Position numbers and translations under genes: made by a program
Assembly: GCF_021023135.1 (NCBI RefSeq)
Contig: NZ_PGFV01000004.1
Coordinates: 459,617 to 523,616 of the forward strand
DNA from: Brevibacterium sp. CCUG 69071
Lineage (GTDB): Bacteria; Actinomycetota; Actinomycetes; Actinomycetales; Brevibacteriaceae
DNA length: 64,000 nucleotides
Direction: 5' to 3'
Part shown: positions 48,848 to 57,783 of the stretch, one piece after another
Layout: each line of letters starts with the position of its first letter
How positions within the stretch are numbered: position 1 is the stretch's first letter
Notes under the pieces: model-generated
What the model saw: the letters and a program-made list of their open reading frames with translations, nothing else
Told to the model about the DNA's origin: nothing
The model's database searches: none

Positions 48848-49807
48848 TCAGTGCTCGAGGATGATCTTGCCGGTCGTCGCCCGGGATTCGAGGGCCGCGA
48901 AGGCCTCAGCCACCTCGGCGATGGGGTACCGGGCACCGATATTCATTCTCAGCTCTCCCCGGCGGATCCACGCGAAGATCTCATCGGTGTGCGCGTGCAG
49001 CTCCGCGGGCGTGCGCACGTGGTCGGCGACCGTCGGGCGGGTGAGGAACAGGGAGCCCGAGGTGTTGAGCGTGTTCGGGTCGACCGGCGGGACGGGGCCG
49101 CTGGCGTTGCCGACGATGACGATCGTGCCGCGGGTGGCGACTGCCGTGAGATCCTTCTCGAAGGTCGTCGCTCCGACTCCGTCGAAGATCACTGCGGCGC
49201 CGGCACCGTCCGTGACTTCGAGGGTCCGTTCGGCGAAGTCCTCGTAGCCGAAGACGTGCGCCGCCCCGTTGATGCGGGCGATCTCCGCCTTCTCCTCGGT
49301 CGAGGTCGTGCCGATGACCGTGGCCCCCTTGAGGGCGGCGATCTGGGTGAGAGTCTGGCCGAGCCCTCCGGCGGCGGCGTGGATGATGACGACGCCTCCG
49401 GCCGAGACGGGGAAGGTGTCAGTGGTCAGGTAGTGGGCGGTGATGCCCTGCATGAGAGCGGCGACCGCGGTCTCGTCGTCGATATCGTCCGGCAGCAGGA
49501 CGGCCTTGTCGGCACTGACGAGCGCGTGGTCGGAGAAGCTGCCCTGACCCCCGGCCATCCACCCGACCCGATCGCCGACCGCGAAGCCCGTGACCCCGGC
49601 ACCGACTTCGGTGACTCGGCCGACGCCTTCGACGCCGGCACGGAACGGTGTCGGCAGGGCCGCTCGACGCTGCACGACGTCGAGGAAGTTCACTCCCGAG
49701 ACGCTGAGCTCGACGAGGATCTGACCCTCCGTGGGCCGCAGGTCCTCACCGTCAGTCTGCACGTAGACTTCAGGCCCTCCGTGTTCGTGCACCATGATCG
49801 CTGTCAT
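48848..49807 (-). CDS. Zinc-independent quinone oxidoreductase (MDR family)
   Basis: 319 residues: GroES-like N-terminus (MTAIMVHEHGGPEV, VSGVNFLDVVQRRA, GVEGVGRVTEVGAGVTGFAVGDRVGW) and a Rossmann domain with AAAGGLGQTLTQIAALKGATVIGTTSTEEK. The catalytic and structural zinc ligands of alcohol dehydrogenases are absent, as in QOR/zeta-crystallin. It reduces quinones or enals with NADPH. Divergent from a TetR gene with a strong shared operator, so it is probably an inducible detoxification enzyme. Confidence 0.93.
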   Translation of the reverse strand: MTAIMVHEHGGPEVYVQTDGEDLRPTEGQILVELSVSGVNFLDVVQRRAALPTPFRAGVEGVGRVTEVGAGVTGFAVGDRVGWMAGGQGSFSDHALVSADKAVLLPDDIDDETAVAALMQGITAHYLTTDTFPVSAGGVVIIHAAAGGLGQTLTQIAALKGATVIGTTSTEEKAEIARINGAAHVFGYEDFAERTLEVTDGAGAAVIFDGVGATTFEKDLTAVATRGTIVIVGNASGPVPPVDPNTLNTSGSLFLTRPTVADHVRTPAELHAHTDEIFAWIRRGELRMNIGARYPIAEVAEAFAALESRATTGKIILEH

Positions 49808-49845
49808 CGTCGCCTCCTCGCTGAGCTTTCTCTCGGATTCGCATC

Positions 49846-49890
49846 CGGACTATAGTCCGTATATGAGCGAGCATACCGGACCGCAGTCCG
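49846..49890. promoter_or_regulatory. Two CGGAC-N4-GTCCG operators at the qor/tetR divergent promoter
   Basis: CGGACTATAGTCCG (49846-49859) is a perfect palindrome in the divergent region. A second copy, CGGAC-CGCA-GTCCG (49877-49890), lies 31 bases on, inside the first codons of tetR. Both match the same 5-4-5 dyad, so TetR most likely binds both. Confidence 0.7.
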
Positions 49891-50492
49891 CTTTTGGAAG
49901 AGGTCTGCTTCCCCTGGCTTCCCCCGACGCTCCATTGCGCGCCGATGCCCAGCGGAATCGGCGCCGCATCCTCGATGCCGCCGCAGCGCTCGTGACCGAA
50001 CACGGCGTGGCGAGTCTGACCATGGACGAACTGGCCCGTCGCGCCGGCGTCGGCAAAGGCACGCTCTATCGGAACTTCACCGATAAGGCGGGAATCGCCT
50101 CGACGCTGCTCGATGACCGGGTTCGCGATATGCATGCCCGGATGCTCCAGGGACCACCGCCCTTGGGTCCGGGCGCGCCCGGAATCGACCGCCTGACCGC
50201 GTTCGTCGAGGCATACATCCGCCATATCGCGGGCAATCTCGAACTCGTGCTGCTCACCGAGGCTTCGAGCCCCCGCGGGCGCTTCGACCGAGTGGTCTAT
50301 CCGTTCTGGCGCCGACACCTCGAGATCCTCATCGCCGAGGAGTGTCCGGAGGATGCGAGATTCCGCGCCGAGGCGGTCATGGCGGTGCTCTCGGCCGCAC
50401 AGCTGGAGCAGTGGCTGAGGCTCGAAGGCCACGAGCTCGAGGAGCTCATCCCCCGAGTTCAGCGCATCGTCGCGGGCATCGCTCAGGGGTGA
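49863..50492 (+). CDS. TetR-family transcriptional repressor
   Basis: 209 residues from ATG 49863. The HTH is RRILDAAAALVTEHGVASLTMDELARRAGVGKGTLYRNFTDKAGI; the C-terminal domain (IDRLTAFVEAYIRHIAGNLELVLLTEA) is of the common YcdC/AcrR type. The start codon lies 3 bases after one operator, and the second operator overlaps codons 5-10, so repression would act on its own transcript as well as on qor. Confidence 0.9.
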   Translation: MSEHTGPQSAFGRGLLPLASPDAPLRADAQRNRRRILDAAAALVTEHGVASLTMDELARRAGVGKGTLYRNFTDKAGIASTLLDDRVRDMHARMLQGPPPLGPGAPGIDRLTAFVEAYIRHIAGNLELVLLTEASSPRGRFDRVVYPFWRRHLEILIAEECPEDARFRAEAVMAVLSAAQLEQWLRLEGHELEELIPRVQRIVAGIAQG

Positions 50493-50585
50493 TGGGAGTC
50501 TGCGGGTGGCGGGGCTCCGAGACTGAATGGGCTCGGAACCCGAGGTCGCTCGCGGCCGGGATCCTCCCAGCTCGGCGCGTTTTTC

Positions 50586-52037
50586 TCAGCGCTCCACGAT
50601 GAGGTCGCTCAGCGGGGTCGAGCAGCAGGGAAGGAACTTGCCCGCGGCGATCTCCTTGGGCCGGATACCGCCCGCATGGTTCATCTCGACCTCACCGCTG
50701 AGAAGCACCGATTTGCAGGTTCCGCACGCCCCCTCTTCGCAGGAGGAGGGGAAGGTCATCCCCGCTTCGACCGCCGCATCGAGGACCGTGGTCGCAGCAT
50801 CGCAGTCGATGCGCTGACCGCTGAGGCTGAAGTCGATCGCATGGGTGCTCAGCCCTGCCCGCTGCGCGCCGGTCCCGTTCTGCGCACCCGTCCGGTTCCG
50901 CCCACTCGTCTCGTCCCGCGCACCGGCCCTGCCCCGGGCACGGGACTGAGCCAGGCGCGCGCCGGGACTCTTCGCGAACACGAACGACTCCTCGTGGACG
51001 GCGGTGACACCCGCCTCGGCGAGGAGAGGCCGGACGGTGTCCATATATCCGTTCGGACCGCACACGAAGGTCTCGCGTGCCGCGGCATCGGGGACCGCCT
51101 CGGCGAGCACATCCTGCGTGATTCGGCCGCGCCTGCCGGACCATGTCTCGTCCACGGAATCACGTGAGCACATCGTCACGACCCGGATTCCGGGCACCTC
51201 GGCGAGCTGTTCGAGCTCGGTGCGGAAGATGATGTCCGCGGGGGTGGCGGCGTTGTGGACGAAGACGATGTCGGTGGGGATCCCGGTCGGGCGGGCCAGG
51301 AGACTGCGGACCATGGCCATGATCGGGGTGATGCCCGATCCGGCCGAGAGGAACAGATGCTTGGCCGCAGGGTGGAAGCTCGTGCTGAAGAGACCGTACG
51401 GGCCGTCGACATGGAGCAGGTCGCCGACGCGCACCCTCTCGTGCAGGTGAGTCGAGACGATGCCTGTGGGCACGCGCTTGATCGTCACCGTGAAGGTGTT
51501 CGTGCCGAAGGGCGCCGAGGAGATCGAATAGCAGCGCTCGAGCCCGAGCTCAGGCACGCGCATCGTCACGTACTGGCCCGGCTCGAAATCGACCGCTGTC
51601 AGCCACGGTGCCCAAAGCTCGAAGGTCTTGACGTCGTGGGTCACCTCGGTGATCCGCACGACCTCGACTAAGCCGGTGAGTTCGTCACTGCCCGGAACGT
51701 CCCCGCGGGGACCCGGCCGAGCGTCCCCGGCGAGCGCGAGGGCCCCGCCGAGAATCGGCATGGTGTCGACGTGCTCTGCCGCCGGTGCGCTCATGGCGGA
51801 CCCGGTGCCGACGAGCAGCGCCGGGTGGGTCGTCGCGGGCGGGGCAGTCTCTGGCGTCGGCAACGCTGCCGTCGCAGGAGCCGGCTCGGGAGTCGTGACC
51901 AGTTCGGGAGCCGTCGTTGGCTCGAGGGTCTGCCGAACCGCCTCGGCGAGCGTCCTTCGAGGTGAAGGCACACGGAAGATCGCCTTGTTCCTGACTTCCT
52001 CGAGAACCGGGGTCAGGGTGTTCCGGCGATATCTCAT
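50586..52037 (-). CDS. Ferredoxin reductase component of a Rieske oxygenase (GbcB-like)
   Basis: 483 residues. FAD domain with RxYS motif ERCYSISSAP, NAD domain with LFLSAGSGITPIMAMVRSLL and ETFVCGPNGYMDTV, and a C-terminal plant-type [2Fe-2S] domain C433-x4-C438-x2-C441-x29-C471. It passes electrons from NAD(P)H to the Rieske oxygenase. The first ~110 residues are an unusual Ala/Pro/Thr-rich extension, and a low-complexity Gly/Arg/Thr/Gln linker (ARGRAGARDETSGRNRTGA) separates the NAD and iron-sulfur domains. ATG 52037 overlaps the oxygenase stop (ATGA). Confidence 0.92.
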   Translation of the reverse strand: MRYRRNTLTPVLEEVRNKAIFRVPSPRRTLAEAVRQTLEPTTAPELVTTPEPAPATAALPTPETAPPATTHPALLVGTGSAMSAPAAEHVDTMPILGGALALAGDARPGPRGDVPGSDELTGLVEVVRITEVTHDVKTFELWAPWLTAVDFEPGQYVTMRVPELGLERCYSISSAPFGTNTFTVTIKRVPTGIVSTHLHERVRVGDLLHVDGPYGLFSTSFHPAAKHLFLSAGSGITPIMAMVRSLLARPTGIPTDIVFVHNAATPADIIFRTELEQLAEVPGIRVVTMCSRDSVDETWSGRRGRITQDVLAEAVPDAAARETFVCGPNGYMDTVRPLLAEAGVTAVHEESFVFAKSPGARLAQSRARGRAGARDETSGRNRTGAQNGTGAQRAGLSTHAIDFSLSGQRIDCDAATTVLDAAVEAGMTFPSSCEEGACGTCKSVLLSGEVEMNHAGGIRPKEIAAGKFLPCCSTPLSDLIVER

Positions 52038-53530
52038 CGGTCTGCCGCCTTCCCGTCAGTCGCATCTCCGCCACTTGCATCTCCGTCAGTCGCTTTCCCA
52101 ACTGACACCCTGCCGCCGGTCGCCTTCTCGCGGTGCGCCTTGAGGCGTTCGATGTACCAGGCGCAGAACTCCTCGAGGTGTTCCTCGGTGGGCGCGTAGG
52201 GTCCCGGAATGTAGGCCGGTGAGGACACGCCCGCCTGCCCGCGTTCGCAGAAGGCCGCGTCCTGTTCGTTCGTCTTGATCCACACCGTGGTGAGGTTGTC
52301 GAGGTCGTAGTCGACGCCTTCCTCGGCGTCGGCGGCGACGAGCCAGGTGGTGCGCACGAGCGTCTTGTCCGCGGCCAAGGGGACCAGGCTGAAGGTCACC
52401 ACGTGGTCGCCCATCGCATGGAACCACATGTTCGGCTGGACGTGGAGCGAGGCGCGGCCGAGGACGAAGGTATCGAGATCACCGAGGAGCTTCGCCGAGG
52501 CGGCCGATCCGTCCATCGTGTACGACTCCCCCTTGCCGTCGAGGGCGGCCCGCTCGATCCGGAATCCGGTGGGACGACCGCTGAGGTCTTCGACGAGTGC
52601 ATAGGGGATGCCGTTGCGATCGCAGTTGGCGTGCAGCTGGTCCTCTGCGTCGAGATAGCGCTGGTAGGCGGGCATGAGGCGCTTGGGGATCTCTTCGGGC
52701 GTGTACCCGTAGGTGGGGAAGAAGGTGCAGGTGAGTTCCGGGTGGCCGGCCTCGCAGTGATAGCACTCGCGGTTGTTCTCCATCACGAGCTTCCAGTTCG
52801 AGTCCTCGATGAGGTCGACCTGCGCTGCGACCTTGGATCCGGCGATGTCGTGCGGGGCGATGTAGGGCTCGATCACTTCGGCGACCTCGTCGATGTCCTC
52901 GGGTGGGTCGCCGATGCAGATGAAGATCAGACCGCCGATCACGCGGACGTTGACCGAGCGCAGCGAGAAGCAGGCCTTGTCGAAGCCGGGCGCCTGGACT
53001 CCGGCCGAGATGAGTTCGCCGGCCGGGGTGTAGGTCCACTGGTGGTAGCTGCACACGATGTTGCCGACCGAGCCGGAGAGTTCGCCGAGCAGACGAGTGC
53101 CGCGGTGGCGGCAGACATTGTGGTGGGCGCGGATGTCTCCGTCGTCGTCGCGGATGACGATGACCGAGTAGGAGCCGATGTCGATCGTCACGTAGTCACC
53201 GGAATCGGGGACCTCGGCGACGGTGGCGACGAAGATCCATGTCGAGGCGAAGATGGCCTCGACGTCGCGGGCGTAGAACTCGGGACTCGTGTAGAAGGGC
53301 GATTCGAGCGAGTAGCCGGGGCGGCGGTCGTCGATGAATCGGTCGATCACGGTCGGATCGGTCGCGGTCGCGGCTGGGGGCATCGTCGTGGTCGCGGACG
53401 CGGGCGTCGCGGCGGTCGCGCCGGATCCGCCTGCTCCTGCCGGGGACCTGTTCGTCTCGGGTGCCAGGGTCATGTCGTCCACCACCTCATCGTGATCTCC
53501 TGCCTCGGCGATGGCTGACGCCGTCTGCAT
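52034..53530 (-). CDS. Rieske-type oxygenase alpha subunit, glycine-betaine/stachydrine demethylase (GbcA/Stc2) type
   Basis: 498 residues. The segment RRPGYSLESPFYTSPEFYARDVEAIF and STWIFVATVAEVPDSGDYVTIDIG is characteristic of GbcA-like betaine demethylases. Rieske ligands are C140-x-H142 (CRH) and C160-x2-H163 (CSYH). The mononuclear iron site includes H258 and H263 in ENNRECYHCEAGHPEL. Such enzymes remove one methyl group from a quaternary amine as formaldehyde. N-terminal ~60 residues and C-terminal ~25 are low-complexity; ATG 53473 is an alternative start. First gene of the gbcAB-like pair. Confidence 0.9.
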   Translation of the reverse strand: MQTASAIAEAGDHDEVVDDMTLAPETNRSPAGAGGSGATAATPASATTTMPPAATATDPTVIDRFIDDRRPGYSLESPFYTSPEFYARDVEAIFASTWIFVATVAEVPDSGDYVTIDIGSYSVIVIRDDDGDIRAHHNVCRHRGTRLLGELSGSVGNIVCSYHQWTYTPAGELISAGVQAPGFDKACFSLRSVNVRVIGGLIFICIGDPPEDIDEVAEVIEPYIAPHDIAGSKVAAQVDLIEDSNWKLVMENNRECYHCEAGHPELTCTFFPTYGYTPEEIPKRLMPAYQRYLDAEDQLHANCDRNGIPYALVEDLSGRPTGFRIERAALDGKGESYTMDGSAASAKLLGDLDTFVLGRASLHVQPNMWFHAMGDHVVTFSLVPLAADKTLVRTTWLVAADAEEGVDYDLDNLTTVWIKTNEQDAAFCERGQAGVSSPAYIPGPYAPTEEHLEEFCAWYIERLKAHREKATGGRVSVGKATDGDASGGDATDGKAADR

Positions 53531-53657
53531 CTGCAGCGCCGCTTCGACGGTGCCGGTGCAGCCATCGACAGCGTCGGTGCGGTCTCCGGAGCCGCCTTCA
53601 CCTCTGTCCTCCCAGTGTCCGACTAGGGGCTGACAAAGAAAAGCGAATACTTTTCGT

Positions 53658-53680
53658 CACAATTGTGCAAAAATATTGCA
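53658..53680. promoter_or_regulatory. Overlapping dyads in the Rieske/lysR divergent promoter
   Basis: CACAATTGTG (53658-53667) is directly followed by TGCAA-AAATA-TTGCA (53666-53680), a 15-bp LysR-type box whose last base is the A of the lysR start codon. AT-rich against a GC-rich background. Likely autoregulatory and activation site. Confidence 0.6.
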
Positions 53681-54600
53681 TGATCGATCAGCGCCTCCAT
53701 GTCCTTCGAGTGCTCGTGGAACTCGGCACCCTCACCGAGGTCGCCCGCCGTCTCGGCTACACGCCGTCGGCCGTATCGCACCAGCTCAGATCCCTGTCGA
53801 AGGACCTCGGCATGCCCGTGGTCGAGCAGCGCGGCCGGGGTCTGGTGATCACTCGTGCCGGGCAGCTTCTGCTCGAGCGATCCCAAGAGCTGTTCACTCG
53901 GTGGGAGGAGATCCGCGGGGAGCTCGACGGCCTCGGCACGGGGACTCGGCGCAGACAGCTGAGACTCTGCGGGTTCTCCACCGCCGCGGCCACTCTGCTG
54001 CCGCCGACGGCGCAGCGGCTTGCACAGCGCTACCCCGACAGTCGGGTGACGATCATCGAGGCCGAGCCCGAAGAGTGCTTCGATCTCCTGCTGGCCGAGC
54101 AGGCCGATATCGCCGTGGTCGTGGCCACCGACCCGCTGCCGCCGCGCAGCGATGCGCGGTTCGAGCAGTCTGCACTCTTCAGCGATCGCCTCGATCTGCT
54201 CGTCCCCGCCGATCACCGGCTTGCGACCCGTTCGGCGGCGTCGCTGAGCGAGGCCGCCGAGGAGGCCTGGATCCTCGATCGACCGGGTTCGCCGTATCAC
54301 CGGCTGGTCCGCACGGCTTGCGCCGCGGCCGGGTTCCTGCCCGAGAAGGCGCATCAGTCGCGGGAGTGGGAGACAGGGGCGGCGCTCGTCTCGGCGGGGC
54401 TGGGGGTCGCGCTCATTCCGCGCCTGGCGCGCCTCCCGGAGGGCTTCGATGTCGCTCGGGTTCCGCTGCGCGGAGATCCCGTGCCCTCGCGGAAGATCCT
54501 CACCGGGATCAGGAGCGGATCCGCCGGTCAGCCGCTCATCGCCGAGGCTCTCGAGGTGTTGGCCGAGGTCTCCGCCGAGGTGGCTCGCCGGGAGATCTGA
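53680..54600 (+). CDS. LysR-family transcriptional regulator of the Rieske oxygenase genes
   Basis: 306 residues. HTH: LHVLRVLVELGTLTEVARRLGYTPSAVSHQLRSLSKDLGMPVVEQRGRGLVIT. Effector domain: RRQLRLCGFSTAAATLLPPTAQRLAQRYPDSRVTIIEAE, and SAGLGVALIPRLARLP. The closely similar HTH in the LysR at 61337 (PSAVSHxLxxL...GRGL) suggests the two are from one subfamily. Divergent from the oxygenase gene, which it probably activates. Confidence 0.91.
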   Translation: MIDQRLHVLRVLVELGTLTEVARRLGYTPSAVSHQLRSLSKDLGMPVVEQRGRGLVITRAGQLLLERSQELFTRWEEIRGELDGLGTGTRRRQLRLCGFSTAAATLLPPTAQRLAQRYPDSRVTIIEAEPEECFDLLLAEQADIAVVVATDPLPPRSDARFEQSALFSDRLDLLVPADHRLATRSAASLSEAAEEAWILDRPGSPYHRLVRTACAAAGFLPEKAHQSREWETGAALVSAGLGVALIPRLARLPEGFDVARVPLRGDPVPSRKILTGIRSGSAGQPLIAEALEVLAEVSAEVARREI

Positions 54601-54767
54601 GCCCCGCCTCGGCGGGTGTCTCCGGCCGGGGCCGGCCCAGGCGCCACCGATCCGGACCGCACCGAACCGCACCCCGCCTCGGCGCACCGGTGAGCGGATC
54701 CACATTCCCTCTGCCGGGGATCGGGCATAGAGTCAGAGCGATGATCGGCACGAGGACGGAGTGAGCA

Positions 54768-56225
54768 ATGATGAGCGATGCAGGTGAGAGCACGCAGGGA
54801 CGACCGGAACCCGGTTCTGGAACGCCTTCCGGCTCCGGGGCCGGCGCCGGGGCTGGAACCGACGCCGGCGCCGGTTCCGCGGCGAATTCCACCGGCTGGC
54901 TGCGTCGCACGATCGGCCTGAGGGAGCTCGTCTTCTTCGGTCTCGTGTTCATCGGGCCGGCCGCGGCCGTCGGCGTCTTCGGCACGCTCGACGCCCGTTC
55001 GGGCGGCGCCGTGGCCCTCGTCTACGTGGTCGCGACGATCGTCATGGCCTTCACCGCGGTCAGCTATATGCGCATGTCGCGCGAGGTGCCGCGGGCGGGC
55101 ACGGTCTTCGCCTACGCCTCGGCAGGCATCAGCAGACCGGCAGGATTCGTTGCCGGGTGGATGATCCTCCTCGACTACCTCTTCATTCCCTCCGTGGCGT
55201 ATCTGTTCACCGGAATCGCGCTCAATTCGATCTTCCCCGCCATCCCCGTGTGGGTGTTCGTGGGTGTGGCCGTGGTGCTGACCACGGGCCTCAATCTCGC
55301 CGGGGTCAAGGTCGCTTCGCGGGTCATCACCACGGTCGTCCTCGTCGAGGTGGCCGTGCTCGCTCTCGTGCTCGTCCTCGGGATCGCGCACCTGGCCCAG
55401 CACGGACCGACCCGCGATTGGCTCTCACCGCTGACCGGGGTCGATGCGTTCTCGCTGACCGCCGTGCTCGCCGCGGTGTCCGTGGCGGTGCTGTCCTATC
55501 TCGGCTTCGATTCGCTGGCGACCTTCTCCGAGGAGGCCAAGGGCGGGCCGCGGATCGTCGGGCGCGCGACGCTGATCTGCCTAGTGCTCGCCGGCGTCTT
55601 CTTCGTCGCACAGACGTGGGTCGGCAGCCTGCTCTCGCCCTTGACTCCGGCCGATCTGCAGGCGGATCCCTCGCTGGAGGGGGCCGCGTACTACAGCGCG
55701 GTCGATTCCACCCTCGGCGGGTGGGTGCATTGGCTGCTCGCGCTGGCCAAGGCCGTCGGTGCCGCGTTCTCGGCGATGATCGGTCAGGCCGCCGGATCGC
55801 GGATCCTCATGGATATGGGTCGGCAGCGGCAGGTCCCGAAATTCCTCGCCGAGGTGGCCCCGCGGACCGGTGTGCCATGGAAGGGGATCCTCGTGGCCGC
55901 GGCCGGGAACATCGTCGTCGCCGGGTGGGCGGCGAGCCGTGCCGATGGACTCGACCAACTGACTTCGATCGTCAACGTCGGTGCGCTTACGGCGTTCGTC
56001 TTCGTCCAGGCGTCTGTGGTCGGCTACTTCCTCGTCAAACGCCTCGGCAGCGAGAAGCCGAGCTGGCTCAACCACGGGGTGATCCCCGTCATCGGCGCTC
56101 TGCTGCTTCTCGCGGTGCTCATCAGCGCGAACCCCTTGGCCCTGCTCATCGGTGCGATCTGGCTGGCCATAGGAATCGTGGTGTACCTGGTTCAGAAGAG
56201 ACGAGCGGCTCTGCTCCGAGCGTGA
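54768..56225 (+). CDS. APC-superfamily amino acid permease
   Basis: 485 residues, 12 hydrophobic segments after a ~40-residue Gly/Ala/Ser/Thr-rich tail. Family blocks: LRELVFFGLVFIGPAAAVGVFGTLDARSGG (helix 1), FTAVSYMRMSREVPRAGTVFAYASAGISRPAGFVAGWMILLDY, LSYLGFDSLATFSEEAKGGPRIVGRATL (helix 6 region). Imports an amino acid with protons. Its last 34 bases overlap the 3' end of the convergent D-serine ammonia-lyase gene, hinting at a shared substrate, D- or L-serine or a similar amino acid. ATG 54771 is an equivalent start. Confidence 0.92.
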   Translation: MMSDAGESTQGRPEPGSGTPSGSGAGAGAGTDAGAGSAANSTGWLRRTIGLRELVFFGLVFIGPAAAVGVFGTLDARSGGAVALVYVVATIVMAFTAVSYMRMSREVPRAGTVFAYASAGISRPAGFVAGWMILLDYLFIPSVAYLFTGIALNSIFPAIPVWVFVGVAVVLTTGLNLAGVKVASRVITTVVLVEVAVLALVLVLGIAHLAQHGPTRDWLSPLTGVDAFSLTAVLAAVSVAVLSYLGFDSLATFSEEAKGGPRIVGRATLICLVLAGVFFVAQTWVGSLLSPLTPADLQADPSLEGAAYYSAVDSTLGGWVHWLLALAKAVGAAFSAMIGQAAGSRILMDMGRQRQVPKFLAEVAPRTGVPWKGILVAAAGNIVVAGWAASRADGLDQLTSIVNVGALTAFVFVQASVVGYFLVKRLGSEKPSWLNHGVIPVIGALLLLAVLISANPLALLIGAIWLAIGIVVYLVQKRRAALLRA

Positions 56226-57670
56226 TGGTTTGAGAGCTCGAAGTTCGTGCCCGCCCACTCGCGGAACACCGCCTGGGCGGAATGGGCGATCGTCGGTGCG
56301 AGCTCAAGCCCTTCGGTGACATAGCCGCGCATCTCATCGGCCGGCACCATGGCACCTCCCGTGAGCCAGACGAGATGGACGCTCGCCTTCGGCCACGGGG
56401 CGGGGGCTTCGTCGCGGTCATCGTCCGTTCCCATCCGCCACGGCACCGTCAGACCTGCGGTCGCCGAAGGCTCGACGTCGATGCCTTCGGTCTCGTGGAG
56501 AACTCCGGCCCCGGCTTTGATCACGTCATCCGGCACCGAGGCGAAACCTGAGATCAGCGGCCCGATCGTCGGCCCGATGAAACGAGAAGGTCTGGCCACC
56601 GCGAGTCCGTCCGCGGCGGTGGCGCCGCTCAGTCCGATGTCCTGAACGGCGATGCCGCTGTGCAGACCCGTGCGCACGCCGAGGAACATCGCCGGAGCCT
56701 GGCTGGGTTCGACGAAGACGCAGTGGACGTTGTCGCCGAAGGCACGCTTGAGGCCGAAGGTGACCCCGCCCGGACCGCCGCCGATCCCGCAGGGCAGATA
56801 GACGACGAGGTGGCTGTCGGAATCGATCGTCACGCCGGCTTCGGCGAACTGCCGATTGAGCCGCTCAGCCGCGACCGAATACCCGGCGAAGAGGCTGATC
56901 GAATCCTCATCGTCGACGAAGTGGGTGCGTTCGGACCCCAGCGCCGAGGTGCGACCGGCCTCGACCGCTGCAACGAAGTCTCCGTCGTGTTCGATGACTT
57001 CGACACCGTGATCGCGCAGCTCCTCCTTCTTCCAGGCCCGGGCATCGGCCGACATGTGCACCGTGGCTGCGAATCCGAGTGCGGCACTGAGGATCCCGAT
57101 CGACAGCCCAAGGTTCCCCGTCGAACCGACGACGATCCGATAGGTGCCGGCGATCCTGCGGAACTCCTCGCCGGAGTAGGTGGCGTGGTCGTCAGCGTCG
57201 AGCCCGTGCTCGGCGGCGACCGCCTCGGCGTATTCGAGCACCTCATGGAAGCCGCCCCGAGCCTTGATCGACCCGCTGACGGCGAGGCGATCATCGCGTT
57301 TGAGCCACAGCTGTCCCGACAGTCGAGTGCCGAACAGTGCGTCGAGCCGCTTCTGTGCGGCGTCCGCCCGGGTCAGCGGAGATTCGATGAGCCCGGGTAT
57401 GTCGTGCCCGGGCATCTCGAGCCCGACCGCCTCGGGGATGATCGCCTCGGGAAACGTCTCGGCAAACCACGGAGCGAAACGCTCGAATCGCTGGGCGGCG
57501 GCGTCGGCCGCGGAGGCCAGCTCCGGCAGTTCCGCTGCGATGTCGGTGTGCGCTTCTTCCGCGCCCCCAGGACCCACCTCGGTGCCGGCGCGGATCCATG
57601 TCGTCGGGACGGCTGCGGCCAGGGAGCGGATGATGTCGTCATCGGCTAGATCGGGCGGGAGGTCGCTCAT
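56192..57670 (-). CDS. dsdA: D-serine ammonia-lyase (DsdA-like, PLP fold type II)
   Basis: 492 residues; E. coli DsdA has about 440, the extra being mostly N-terminal. The Schiff-base Lys136 is in VSGSIKARGGFHEVLEYAE, the phosphate-binding loop in VVGSTGNLGLSIGI, followed by FAATVHMSADARAWKKEELRDHGVEVIEH and YLPCGIGGGPGGVTFGLKRAFGDNVHCVFVEP, all family blocks. It converts D-serine to pyruvate and ammonia. Convergent with, and overlapping, the APC permease gene. Confidence 0.94.
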   Translation of the reverse strand: MSDLPPDLADDDIIRSLAAAVPTTWIRAGTEVGPGGAEEAHTDIAAELPELASAADAAAQRFERFAPWFAETFPEAIIPEAVGLEMPGHDIPGLIESPLTRADAAQKRLDALFGTRLSGQLWLKRDDRLAVSGSIKARGGFHEVLEYAEAVAAEHGLDADDHATYSGEEFRRIAGTYRIVVGSTGNLGLSIGILSAALGFAATVHMSADARAWKKEELRDHGVEVIEHDGDFVAAVEAGRTSALGSERTHFVDDEDSISLFAGYSVAAERLNRQFAEAGVTIDSDSHLVVYLPCGIGGGPGGVTFGLKRAFGDNVHCVFVEPSQAPAMFLGVRTGLHSGIAVQDIGLSGATAADGLAVARPSRFIGPTIGPLISGFASVPDDVIKAGAGVLHETEGIDVEPSATAGLTVPWRMGTDDDRDEAPAPWPKASVHLVWLTGGAMVPADEMRGYVTEGLELAPTIAHSAQAVFREWAGTNFELSNHHARSRAARLF

Positions 57671-57722
57671 GGAGCGATCCTATCCCGCCCGGTCACCGCC
57701 AGGGGCGCAATGTCGGGGCCGC

Positions 57723-57759
57723 CCGCACCCTCGGACTGTCTCGCCCCGCACCCTCGGAC
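57723..57759. repeat. Two copies of a 14-bp repeat, 23-bp period
   Basis: CCGCACCCTCGGAC occurs at 57723-57736 (CCCGCACCC form) and again at 57746-57759 in the 113-base gap between dsdA and the iron-binding lipoprotein gene. No promoter signal was recognised around it. Confidence 0.4.
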
Positions 57760-57783
57760 CCTTCCGCCCGGGGCCCCGACTGC

